From Polydactylus sextarius (taxonomy: Eukaryota > Chordata > Actinopteri > Polynemidae), in NCBI GenBank assembly GCA_016801845.1, contig CM028928.1, positions 14,079,827 to 14,143,826 on the forward strand: a stretch of 64,000 bases of DNA, read 5' to 3'. Of this stretch, positions 40,901-48,183 are shown one piece after another. A program made the position numbers and the translations under genes. Position 1 is the stretch's first letter. The number at the start of each line of letters is the position of its first letter. The notes beneath the pieces are model-generated. The model had not been told where the DNA came from. It worked only from the letters and a program-made list of their open reading frames with translations, and searched no databases.

Positions 40901-43761
40901 TGACTTGTTATTTGTTGTCTTGTGCTCTGAAGTATTCTGAGGGAAAAAAAAGTCTATTTACAGAGTTATCTTGTAGATATTGAACCTCGGCTGCAGTGTT
41001 GGAGGAAGCACTCAGATTGTTTACTTCAGTAAAACCAGAAAGACAATAGTGAAGGAATACTGTTGTTACAAGGAAAGTCCTGCATTATGAATGACTGGTT
41101 TTCATATAATATATGTTTGGTTTGTATCCAGAGGATGCATTCAGGCAGAAGCCTCACTTAAATGTTGGTGGAGCTGATTAAAAAGTATACACTTCTCTAT
41201 CTATATTAATGCGTCACTTGACAATATTTTGAAATAATAATCTCCAGTAACTGTCATTGCAAGACTAAAGCAGTAGAACAAATTTCTTCAATATATGTGA
41301 AACGTTACTTAAGATGGAAATGCTGACAGTCTAGCACTTGAGTAGATTGGACTTTACATCGTTTCCGCACTGACATTAGCATGAAATTTGTTTAAATGTG
41401 TCTGTGTCTGCAATATCACAAGGTCTCTGTGTCTTTGCAAAACAGCTGAGATGTAGTTTTTTTTATTTTCAAACTGATGGTTTACATCAAAAATACTGTG
41501 ATAGCACATTTTATCGATGTTGCGTGATGATTTTCCTCGCTGTTTGTGTTCTGTGCTTTACCTGTGCGTTTCCTCCATCAGAGGATACAAACTGTGAGCG
41601 CCACGGATCCAGACGAGCCGCTCGGAGGTCACCGCTTCTTCTTCAGTCTTGCACAGGAGGCTGCTGGGAAGGCCAACTTCTCTGTCCGTGATAACAAAGG
41701 TAGTACGCTCTCAGCTGATACATACCCTCATCTGATTAAGTTCCATCTTATGTATAATGTTCCCACAAGGCACTTAAAGTGTACAGGTTTTGATTTATTG
41801 ATGTTCAGTAGTTTTTCATCCCTCTGTACTAAAAGCACATTCACAGACCAAATAAAATTTCTGGTGGAGTTTACTGAAATATTAATTCAAGTTATTGATT
41901 GCTGCATAGTAACTGGATATCCTGTTGTTTTCAGACAACACGGCCTGGATCTTAACGCGACGGAACAACTATAACAGTCTGCACAAGAGCGTCTACCACG
42001 TGCCTGTGGTCATTTCTGACGGAGAGTTCCCCATGCAGAGCAGCACCAACACGTTGACCGTCAGAGTGTGCACGTGCGACCGCGAGGGCAACATGAAGCT
42101 GTGCAACGCCGAGGCGCTGACGGCGAGGGCGGGACTCAGCACGGGAGCCCTGGTGGCCATCCTGCTCTGTGTCATCATTCTGCTCAGTGAGTACTGGCTC
42201 CAGAAAAAAGAAAAAAAAGTAACAAATGCACCTCGCAGTTCTATTTTGCAAACATGTGTTTTTCAGCTTGACCTTTGTTTAACTGCTGAAAAAAATTCCA
42301 CTACGCTGTAAATGAGATTTGAACGTTTCTTACAGCTGCACTGCAGAGCTAGCTCGCTTTAGCAAACCACCTCTCACAGGTGTTAAGGAAACAATCCTGG
42401 ATTTCACTCCTTAATCTTATTCATCACTTCCTGTGGGTGGATAATTCTGATGGTGACCACAGCTGACACGTTAATTTGATTTGAGCGCTGAAAGATCTAC
42501 AGCATCTCTGCCGTGGGAATGGAACACTGTGCTTTAGTGCTACACACTTTGTGCTTCAGGATGGGGAGACAGGTGCATTTTAAGCAGTTGGGAGCTTCTG
42601 GTGGTACAGCTGCATTATCTTAAGAAACATCATTACCAGAAGTCGTTTTCAGTCCTATAACAGTACAGATGCTTTAGCTATAAGTGTTTTTATATTACAT
42701 GTCTGCTACAAGACAAAATATCAATGATCTGGGACTTTTAATATCCACTGTGTGAATGGTCTTGGTTCAACTTCTTCAAACTCCCTCCAAAAAGTTTCAG
42801 TTTCTAGTCACAAATCAGATTTAGCAGCTGTAGCGTCTCTACCTATGTAACAAGCACAACAAGCTTTTGAAACTGCTTAACCAGAGAGTGACTGATTCCG
42901 TGTTTGATGTAACTCAAAGAGGCTTCATACGCAGCACTTGAATGTCGTAATGCTGCATAATGAAACATAAGTTGCATTTCTAGCAACCAGGCCACTTTGT
43001 TGTGTTCTTAAACTGCATTCCTTTGTGATCTTAAGCAGTGGTGGCCCTGAGGAGGGAACAATACATAATACATTCTTCTAGTAGCTGAGCCTGTTCTACA
43101 AAGTCAGACAAAGTCCCTGAACATCAGTGAACATTCATGTTACATCAACAATTCCCTCTGGACAGTCAGTGGCCTTCACAAGGAGAGAGAGCAAAGAAAC
43201 AACAGCAAAAGTCACCAAACTCTAGTATTTGTTCTCTTTGTTTGTGCTCTCCCTATAGTGATCGTGGTGCTGTTTGCTGCCCTGAGGAGACAGAGGAAGA
43301 AGGAGCCTCTGATCATCTCCAAAGAGGACGTCAGAGACAACGTTGTCAGCTACAATGATGAGGGGGGCGGAGAAGAGGACACTCAGGCCTTTGATATCGG
43401 CACGCTGCGCAACCCAGAGGCCATCGAGGAGAGCAAGCAGCGGAGGGACATTGTCCCCGAGACCTTCTACCCTCCGGTCCGTCGGCCTGCGCTGCCCCCA
43501 ACCCGGGAAAATAACGGGGACATGAGAGACTTCATCAACCAGAGGCTCCAAGACAACGACAGCGACCCGACGGCACCACCTTACGACTCCCTGGCCACCT
43601 ACGCCTATGAGGGGAACGGCTCCGTAGCTGAGTCCCTCAGCTCACTGGAATCGGCGACCAGCGAGGGCGACCAGGACTACAACTACCTGAGCGAGTGGGG
43701 GCCCCGCTTTAAGAAACTGGCAGACATGTATGGGGGTGACGAGAGCGACAGGGATTCCTAA
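13312..43761 (+). CDS. cdh6: Cadherin-6 (type II classical cadherin), complete, 11 coding exons
   Basis: Calcium-dependent cell-cell adhesion protein of the plasma membrane. The spliced product is 797 residues (human CDH6 is about 790). Residues 1-24 are a signal peptide and 25-56 a short propeptide ending in the furin site RRSKR. Mature GWMWNQFF carries W2 and W4 of the type II strand-swap arm. Five cadherin repeats follow (about 57-160, 161-268, 269-383, 384-487, 488-610) with DxNDN, LDRE and DxD calcium motifs. The membrane span is about 616-638, then RRQRKK. The tail has the p120-catenin segment YNDEGGGEED (662-671) and a Ser-rich beta-catenin segment to residue 797. Residues match the CDH6/9/10 clade. 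RGD at 86-88 and convergent drosha decide for cdh6; a cdh9 or cdh10 paralogue is the alternative. Eleven GT-AG exons: 13312-13548, 22032-22326, 25298-25417, 30735-30902, 33075-33262, 35858-36111, 39042-39178, 40379-40500, 41582-41699, 41935-42186, 43259-43761. Confidence 0.93.
13790..13926 (+). mobile_element. Probable retroposon 3' tail relic
   Basis: The stretch ends with repeated ACAAACAAACAGACA text followed by CTTCTTGGCGGAGGTAA, a pattern I recognise from the 3' ends of dispersed teleost non-LTR or SINE copies. No coding part, poly(A) tail or target duplication is evident. The family assignment is from memory and uncertain. Confidence 0.4.
15849..15905. repeat. (AAAT)n / poly(A) tract
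   Basis: Imperfect AAAT tetranucleotide units run into a long A run. It could be the tail of an old minus- or plus-strand retroposon, but the neighbouring DNA shows no recognisable body. Confidence 0.9.
22032..22326 (+). CDS. cdh6: cdh6 coding exon 2: most of EC1, start of EC2
   Basis: Encodes residues 80-177 plus the first base of 178. It holds LDRE (119-122), the EC1-EC2 calcium linker DINDNEP (154-160) and PEMSDIG at the EC2 entry. RGD lies at residues 86-88 (22050-22058). The 295-nt length is what I expect for this exon in type II cadherins. Acceptor AACAG, donor GTAAGT, phase 1. Confidence 0.95.
22722..22745. repeat. Poly(A) run
   Basis: An uninterrupted run of A in an intron. No adjoining retroposon body was recognised. 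Confidence 0.95.
23246..23352. repeat. AAT-rich low-complexity tract
   Basis: Imperfect AAT/ATA trinucleotide text with A runs; no coding content. Confidence 0.85.
25298..25417 (+). CDS. cdh6: cdh6 coding exon 3: EC2, first part
   Basis: Encodes residues 178 (split) to 218 (split), 120 nt. It carries the TATDADD calcium-binding motif and QPYFSVDPETG, nearly identical to the CDH6/CDH9 texts I recall. Acceptor CCCCAG, donor GTGAGT, phase 1 at both ends, so skipping would keep frame. Confidence 0.95.
26367..26970. mobile_element. Non-autonomous hAT-like MITE, about 604 bp
   Basis: The left end is CAGGGAAACACCGATG and the right end, reverse-complemented, is AGTGATGCACGATAT. These are degenerate inverted ends rich in CCGATATCGG-type text, typical of a widespread vertebrate hAT group. 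They are flanked by an 8-bp near-duplication, ACTTTTTT (26359-26366) and ACTTTTTA (26971-26978), the target length used by hAT transposases. No transposase frame lies inside. The copy has drifted and is presumably inactive. Confidence 0.72.
27393..27450. mobile_element. Retroposon-tail-like scrap
   Basis: AATAGAATATAATAGAATAT followed by TTTGTCCACCAAGGGGAAAAT resembles the ends of many dispersed teleost repeats with TTTATTGTCCCCAAGGGG text. Only this short piece is recognisable, and the family is not assigned. Confidence 0.35.
28134..28174. repeat. (TG)20 microsatellite
   Basis: An uninterrupted TG dinucleotide run, likely polymorphic. Confidence 0.95.
30735..30902 (+). CDS. cdh6: cdh6 coding exon 4: EC2, second part
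   Basis: Encodes residues 218 (split) to 274 (split), 168 nt. It contains MDREVKENYQ, the GQMGGLSGTT loop shared by type II cadherins, and the EC2-EC3 linker DVNDNPPRF (263-271). Acceptor CCTCAG, donor GTGAGT, phase 1. A CA microsatellite begins 24 nt into the following intron. Confidence 0.95.
30926..30963. repeat. (CA)19 microsatellite beside exon 4 donor
   Basis: An uninterrupted CA run starting 24 nt after the end of cdh6 coding exon 4. CA-repeat RNA is a known hnRNP L target that can influence nearby splice sites; any effect here is inference. Confidence 0.95.
31865..31901 (+). other. G-quadruplex motif in intron
   Basis: Five G tracts of 6, 4, 7, 3 and 5 bases are separated by loops CT, CT, A and TGGAGTT. 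Four tracts with loops of only 1-2 bases make a strong canonical motif. It is on the coding strand, so it would also be present in the pre-mRNA. Confidence 0.8.
33075..33262 (+). CDS. cdh6: cdh6 coding exon 5: EC3, first part
   Basis: Encodes residues 274 (split) to 336, 188 nt. It has the calcium-binding DPDIGENAEM segment (297-306) and TQEGNIVL (327-334). The loop at 312-318 reads WSDVPGV where CDH6/9/10 texts I recall carry a DGDG- or EGxG-type loop. NRS (324-326) is a possible N-glycosylation site. Acceptor CCACAG, donor GTCAGA, ending in phase 0. Confidence 0.94.
33263..35857 (+). other. cdh6 intron (2.6 kb)
   Basis: Noncoding. It contains an AT microsatellite (34919-34957), several A runs, and a telomere-like CCCTAACCCTA scrap at about 33719-33731 too short to interpret. 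Confidence 0.85.
34919..34957. repeat. (AT)n microsatellite
   Basis: A 39-base uninterrupted AT dinucleotide run. Confidence 0.95.
35858..36111 (+). CDS. cdh6: cdh6 coding exon 6: EC3 end, EC4 start
   Basis: Encodes residues 337-420 plus two bases of 421, 254 nt. PLDFEKK opens the second half of EC3. EDVDEPPVF (378-386) is the EC3-EC4 linker typical of type II cadherins. NDPDDKNS (411-418) is the EC4 calcium loop. Acceptor TCGCAG, donor GTATGA. Confidence 0.95.
36112..39041 (+). other. cdh6 intron (2.9 kb)
   Basis: Noncoding. A G-rich tract at 38213-38261 includes an 11-base G run. Otherwise I see unique AT-rich sequence and a short (A)nTAT patch around 37450-37485. Confidence 0.85.
38213..38261 (+). 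other. G-rich tract with G-quadruplex potential
   Basis: An 11-base G run followed within a few bases by GGGGG and later GGG/GGGG tracts. It can satisfy a four-tract pattern, though partly within one long run, so it is weaker evidence than the tract at 31865. Confidence 0.6.
39042..39178 (+). CDS. cdh6: cdh6 coding exon 7: EC4, second part
   Basis: Encodes the end of residue 421 to the first base of 467, 137 nt. SIDRRTDMDRVFNI, GNGSVF and LDREE (449-453) are classical EC4 text. HNIS and NGS are possible N-glycosylation sites. Acceptor GTGCAG, donor GTAAGT. Confidence 0.95.
39179..40378 (+). other. cdh6 intron (1.2 kb)
   Basis: Noncoding AT-rich sequence with several short A runs. I see nothing else in it. 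Confidence 0.85.
40379..40500 (+). CDS. cdh6: cdh6 coding exon 8: EC4-EC5 linker
   Basis: Encodes residues 467 (split) to 507, 122 nt. DVNDNAPTFA (483-492) is the linker and YETFVCENAK (495-504) opens EC5, matching the CDH6/9 text closely. The acceptor is CCCAAG and the donor is GTTGGT, which departs from consensus at +3 and +4. The frame stays open past the donor to 40587. Confidence 0.94.
40501..41581 (+). other. cdh6 intron (1.1 kb)
   Basis: Noncoding. Its second half is largely a degraded MITE (40994-41372). Read-through of the first 87 bases would add 28 codons and then a stop (40585-40587). Confidence 0.85.
40994..41372. mobile_element. Degraded hAT-like MITE common in teleosts
   Basis: The left end CAGTGTTGGAGGAAGCACTC and later AGTCCTGCATTATGAATG and GGTGGAGCTGATT match the very abundant teleost element whose full copies begin CAGTGGTGGAAGAAGTA. 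The right end, ACTTGAGTAGATTGGACTTT to CCGCACTG, is its inverted partner. The match is from memory, divergence is high, and no target duplication is visible. Non-autonomous, no coding content. Confidence 0.65.
41582..41699 (+). CDS. cdh6: cdh6 coding exon 9: EC5, first part
   Basis: Encodes residues 508 to the first base of 547, 118 nt. It has RIQTVSATDPDEP, GGHRFFFSL and NFSVRDNK, standard EC5 text with one possible N-glycosylation site (NFS). Acceptor CCATCAG, donor GTAGTA. Confidence 0.95.
41935..42186 (+). CDS. cdh6: cdh6 coding exon 10: EC5 end and membrane span
   Basis: Encodes residues 547 (split) to the first base of 631, 252 nt. SSTNTLTVRVCTCD with its cysteines closes EC5. AGLSTGALVAILLCVIILL begins the membrane span. 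It follows a short 235-nt intron. Acceptor TTTCAG, donor GTGAGT. The frame is open past the donor to a stop at 42309-42311. Confidence 0.95.
42187..43258 (+). other. cdh6 last intron (1.1 kb)
   Basis: Noncoding, unique sequence, no repeats noted. It splits the membrane-span codons from the cytoplasmic domain. Confidence 0.85.
43259..43761 (+). CDS. cdh6: cdh6 last coding exon: cytoplasmic catenin-binding domain
   Basis: Encodes residues 631-797 and the TAA stop. IVVLFAALRRQRKKEPLIIS completes the membrane span and stop-transfer. YNDEGGGEEDTQAFDIGTL (662-680) is the juxtamembrane p120-catenin region. DPTAPPYDSLATYAYEG and SLSSLES (733-762) lead into the beta-catenin-binding segment, ending WGPRFKKLADMYGG then an acidic tail. 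Acceptor CTATAG. Confidence 0.97.
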
Positions 43762-44292
43762 CGAGAGCCTGGCACACAGACAGATGACAGGGAACGTGAA
43801 GCTTGAAACTTCAGCCGAATTCCGGTGCATGTGTGGCGAGAAAAATGGCGTGAGGACTAAGAAAAGAGTACCGTTTTGTCTGTGCTCTTTCACCGCCATC
43901 GATCACCATTCAGTTGTCCCTCCGGTGAACAGACGTAGGCTTTGTGTGTCCAGTCAGTGTTAGTTGCGTTTTCGAGGGCACAGTGAAAAGAGACTTTGTG
44001 TCAAGACTTTTTTTTGGTGTGTATATGGGGTGTACATGAGGCCCAAATATATCTATACTGATTTTTCTTTTTTTGTTTTTTCGTTTGTTTTTCCAAAGCT
44101 GCCTGTGATGGACTCATTCAACAAGCAGTTTTGTAAACCAACAGATATGCCTATGTATTTTTCAGTGTTTCTGGGACAAAAAAACATGCTGCATATTGTG
44201 AGTTCTATCTTAGCTTGTGTACGTACGGTAATATGATACAATACGCTGTACAGTTGTTTTGTTTTTCTAGGGATTTCTATTGTCCAAATGAG

Positions 44293-44323
44293 CCACACAC
44301 ACACACGCACACACACACACACA
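44293..44323. repeat. (CA)n microsatellite in cdh6 3' UTR
   Basis: A CA run with one CG interruption, about 530 bases after the stop codon. Confidence 0.93.
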
Positions 44324-45303
44324 TCAACCCTTCACACCTTTCTGTGATGGCTCTCTGACATTAACCACTTGTCTACAGCTGTTTAAGCCACAAGTGCCAG
44401 ATAATTTTGATATTGTCTTGGTATTCTACTGATAAGTTGATAAATGTTGACACACACTGGATGACAGAGGTATATGACAAATATTAAAATCTGTGTTAGT
44501 TGTGGCACACTGCTGTCGATAAGTGGCTGATGCGCTTTAAAGCTCATGTGAAGCTGTGGTACACGACTGTGGGCATTTAGGGCCACAACAAACACCAGTT
44601 TGTCATTTTTATTCATTTTTATTTGATTTTTTTCTTTGCTGTATCTGATTTTCACCTCCACATAGCTTTTTGCTGTGCAGTGAGCTCAAGTACCAAATAT
44701 TTCCTTACTTAGCTGAGCGTCGTCAGAACAGTTTTAAATGAAGGACACAGGACGGTGTTATTTTATATGCTACACTGACAAAAAAGAAATTGTAATAAGA
44801 ATCAGGCTCAGTTAAGAGGAAAATACTGGTCTTGTTGGACTTTTTTGCTCATTCAGACTTCAATGTCTCACTGTGTACAGCATGCCACTGAGCTTGAAAC
44901 TACAGCATCCAATTAGATTAGATGAAATAACTCGTGGACATTTACCATTAAAATTCATCATGCATTTTTTATTTTATTTCCCTAAATGGTTTATTTTATT
45001 TTAACATACCCTGAGCGGGAACAATGATATTATTGACTGGAATTTATAGAAAGACTCACAGCGTGATTAAAACCTGGGTCTCTGTTCATCTGTAAGGGTT
45101 TTATATTTTATGTCACAAAGCATCTAGGTCCGTAATATGAATCAAAAAAAGTTGCCTTAAATTATAAAACTATTTAAAAAAAAATGACCTAGAAACCTAG
45201 ATATCATTTTGATTTTGAAGTCAGTCTTTTGACAAGGAGGAGAAATTAATCTACATGACCATTTCAGTGTACCGTGACTTACCACATTAAAAAATACAAC
45301 TCA

Positions 45304-45309
45304 AATAAA
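45304..45309 (+). terminator. Candidate proximal polyadenylation signal of cdh6
   Basis: AATAAA followed within a few bases by a T-rich run. Use would give a 3' UTR of about 1.6 kb and drop the AT repeat at 45483. Confidence 0.5.
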
Positions 45310-45479
45310 AGGTTTTTTTTTTCTTGCTTTTAACATAAAATCAACATTTGTATGATCAAAAATTTATGACCCAAAAAGGGCTCTGTCCTGCACAGCTGAA
45401 TGTATAATTATGTAACATAGCACTTCAGTAATAGAAATGTGCCAAAAAGAAAAGAGCACCAGTATTTTCCTTTAAAATT

Positions 45480-45482
<3 letters not shown>

Positions 45483-45546
<64 letters not shown>
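45483..45546. repeat. (AT)32 microsatellite
   Basis: A 64-base uninterrupted AT run, the longest simple repeat in the window, followed 25 bases later by a short perfect inverted repeat CATTACATA/TATGTAATG (45571-45593). Confidence 0.97.
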
Positions 45547-45548
<2 letters not shown>

Positions 45549-46876
45549 CTGTAGTCTGGTCCCTGCCGTTCATTACATATACTGTATGTAATGTTGAACA
45601 TGAAGTGTTCAGGCTTTACTCAACTGATTTCCTGTGGGACAAACAGCCTTTTCCATAAAGACGCTTATCAAGGGGCACCTGACCTTTGAGTTGTGTGGAA
45701 TAAGGTTCTAAAACCCAGAGGTGTGTCCTCGACTCGAGAGAAGGTCAAATCATTATCCTGCAGCAAGAACACAATCACGGTTCAGTTTTAACTGTGATTT
45801 AGAAAACACAGAGAAAAAACTGACGATGATCCTAAAACAGCAATATTGTAAAATTACTGTTAAGACCTTCTAACTACGAATGAACAGAGGAAAGCTGGTT
45901 GAACTGGGAGGGCAGAGTGATATCAACAAGGAAAAAAAAAAACAACAAAAAAACAGGCCTACTAAAACAAGCTTTGTCGTCACTTAAGGAAAAGGCCAAC
46001 CTGTGAGGAGGCTGACATTTATCAGACATTTCAAACAGTAATAACAAAACAGAATGGCATAATTGCCATACTGCTACTTTTTTTCCCGCTCTGTCCTCTG
46101 AATCAGTCTTGACATCAACAATGGTGCAGCACATTAAACAATCCAATTTATAACGCAGTGGTTGGAAAACTCTTTATGCTCGGTTATTGTATACACATGT
46201 TCTCTTTTTTGCCCTCATGTTTTGTTTATTAGTTTGTTGCTGGAACTCCCATTGTGTAAGTGGCCATTTCAGACTGTGGCAGTGTTGCTATGATAAGCAT
46301 TTAATGGGTTTAAAAACCCTTCACTCTAAGAAAACTGCTTTTCTGCCTCAAGGTACAATGTGAGGTCTCAAATGGAAATCAACATGACAGCAGCACTCAC
46401 CAAAAGCATTTTTACTTCAGTCTTCACTATTTTCCATCTTCACACGGGATGTCAGTGTACTGCCATTACCAAGACGTGCTTGTGTTTTCATATGGAGAGT
46501 ATAATTGCCTCCCAGCATTGACGCCATGCTCAGCTACACATCGTAACATTACGCACCAACCACATTTCTCGGATTTGTTTTTTTTTTTTTTTTTTAATCT
46601 CTGATTTGTTTTTAGTTGAGGCAACTACATGGCCGTGCTGACATCCTCTTTTCTCACGATTCAATAGATCTGTGGTTGTTGATGTGTAGACGCGGTCGGC
46701 CCTCGCGGCTCACCTCTACCACCGTATATTATGTTGGTGACAATGTGATTGAGCAGTCAAGTTTTGTCAATGTAGAAACAAGTTGAGAGGTTGTGGTAGT
46801 GTAAGGGGCCCTACATCATTGGCCATTTAATCTGCTTTGTAAAACGTGATATTTTGTACTGAATATTTATATGACA

Positions 46877-46882
46877 ATTAAA
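46877..46882 (+). terminator. Candidate distal polyadenylation signal of cdh6
   Basis: ATTAAA, the commonest variant signal, followed by a T/GT-rich stretch about 20 bases later. It would give a 3' UTR of about 3.1 kb. Confidence 0.45.
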
Positions 46883-46900
46883 TATCTTAAAAATCAGCCT

Positions 46901-47473
46901 CGTTATTTTTCTTTGTGAGCCGCTGCTCTGAAATAGCTCTGGATGTTTGATAATTTGACAGGTTTATCTCTTGAGGACTTCGCCCCCATTTCTTCGTCTA
47001 GTTATGGAGGAAATTTAACTTTTATCTGAAGGATGTGATAGCAGCCACGGGCAAGCAGGCAAGAAATTTACCATCCTCACAGGTATGTATATATTATCTA
47101 CAATAAATCGCAGCATAAAAGACTCAACTCTACATGTCAGATAGTTATTAATATGGAGGCCGTTGTTAGATAGCTGGATCCAGAGGCTACTGAGCTGAGG
47201 AAATTGTTAATTAGGGAATCTATAATTAAGATCTGTTAGACAGCCAATCAGTGTTGGAGAAAGGTTAAAAAAAAAGAGTGGGGTGGAAAAAAAAATCACA
47301 TTTTGATTATTAGAGGATGAGTGGCAGATGGGAGACAGATGGTGACATTGTAGAAGTTGAATATAATTGACTAAAACCTCTTTTCGGATTTTACACGTCT
47401 TAGAAGAGCACTCAGTGGATGAAGATTACAATGAATTCAGTAAATGTGATTTTTGACTGAGCAGAACAAGAAC
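46901..47473. other. Intergenic spacer between convergent cdh6 and drosha
   Basis: No coding content and no repeat beyond short A runs. It lies between the inferred 3' ends, so both borders are approximate. Both genes end toward it. Confidence 0.5.
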
Positions 47474-48052
47474 TTTATTTACAATATTAGCTTCAATAGT
47501 GTATTTCACATTTCATAATCCATTTAAAAATGTATCATTTTCTTTCTTTATTTTTAAATTTTGGGCATCTGTGAGTAACATTGTGAGCTCCCACTGCAGG
47601 TTTTGTATTTAAAAGTTAATCATCAGCTCAATTTTTTAAGTTTAGACAACAAATAAACACAAGACAAGGCCACCTCAAACAGCGCCACAACACTAAACAG
47701 CATAAAACATGGCGGCATCTCACTTCATTTCTAATTCTCTTTGCCTTCTTTCCCACTTCAGCTTTGAACTCTGTGGACAAGGAAACTAATTTCACTCTAA
47801 ATCTTTGAGTTAATGAGTCCTACCAGTCGAATAAATCCTCACCTGTGCCTGACGGAGGTTCGTGAAGAACTTCAGCATCTTCAGTCATTTATCTTTTCTG
47901 AACTGCACAGCTCCATTCTCAACTAGTGGCACCTCCATTTTGCCAGCTCTCGCCTGGATGGCTGCCACATGTCCCAAGTTCCACAGAGGCGACACGGGTC
48001 CTGATTAGGCCCATCTCCCTCTCAAAATAATTATAAAACAAACAAGGTGCCG
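47474..48052 (-). other. drosha: drosha 3' UTR (end inferred)
   Basis: Lies just after the drosha stop on the minus strand. Minus-strand AATAAA signals are at 47547-47552 and 47474-47479, giving a 3' UTR of about 0.5-0.6 kb. The exact cleavage site is not visible. Confidence 0.5.
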
Positions 48053-48183
48053 TCACTTCCTACATTCCTCCACCTCGTCAGTCTCCATCTCCTGCCGCTC
48101 CCGCTCTCGTCTCATCTCCTTCAGCTCCTGCCTGTATTTCCGCTCGATGAAGCGCTTCTGATGAGCCATCTGTGGGAAGTTAT
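48053..48183 (-). CDS. drosha: drosha last coding exon: C-terminal tail
   Basis: Encodes 43 residues from the split Y codon to the TGA at 48053-48055. NFPQMAHQKRFIERKYRQ is nearly unchanged from mammals. The final part is Arg/Glu-rich and ends EECRK, unlike the human EDIKK. Acceptor CTGTACCAG on the minus strand. Confidence 0.96.

Larger units (their letters stand above)
43762..46900 (+). other. cdh6: cdh6 3' UTR (end inferred)
   Basis: Follows the stop with no further coding content. A proximal polyadenylation signal AATAAA lies at 45304-45309 with a T-rich stretch just after. A distal ATTAAA lies at 46877-46882, followed by GTTATTTTTCTTTGTG. It contains a CA repeat and a 64-base AT repeat. 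The true 3' end or ends need transcript data. Confidence 0.6.
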
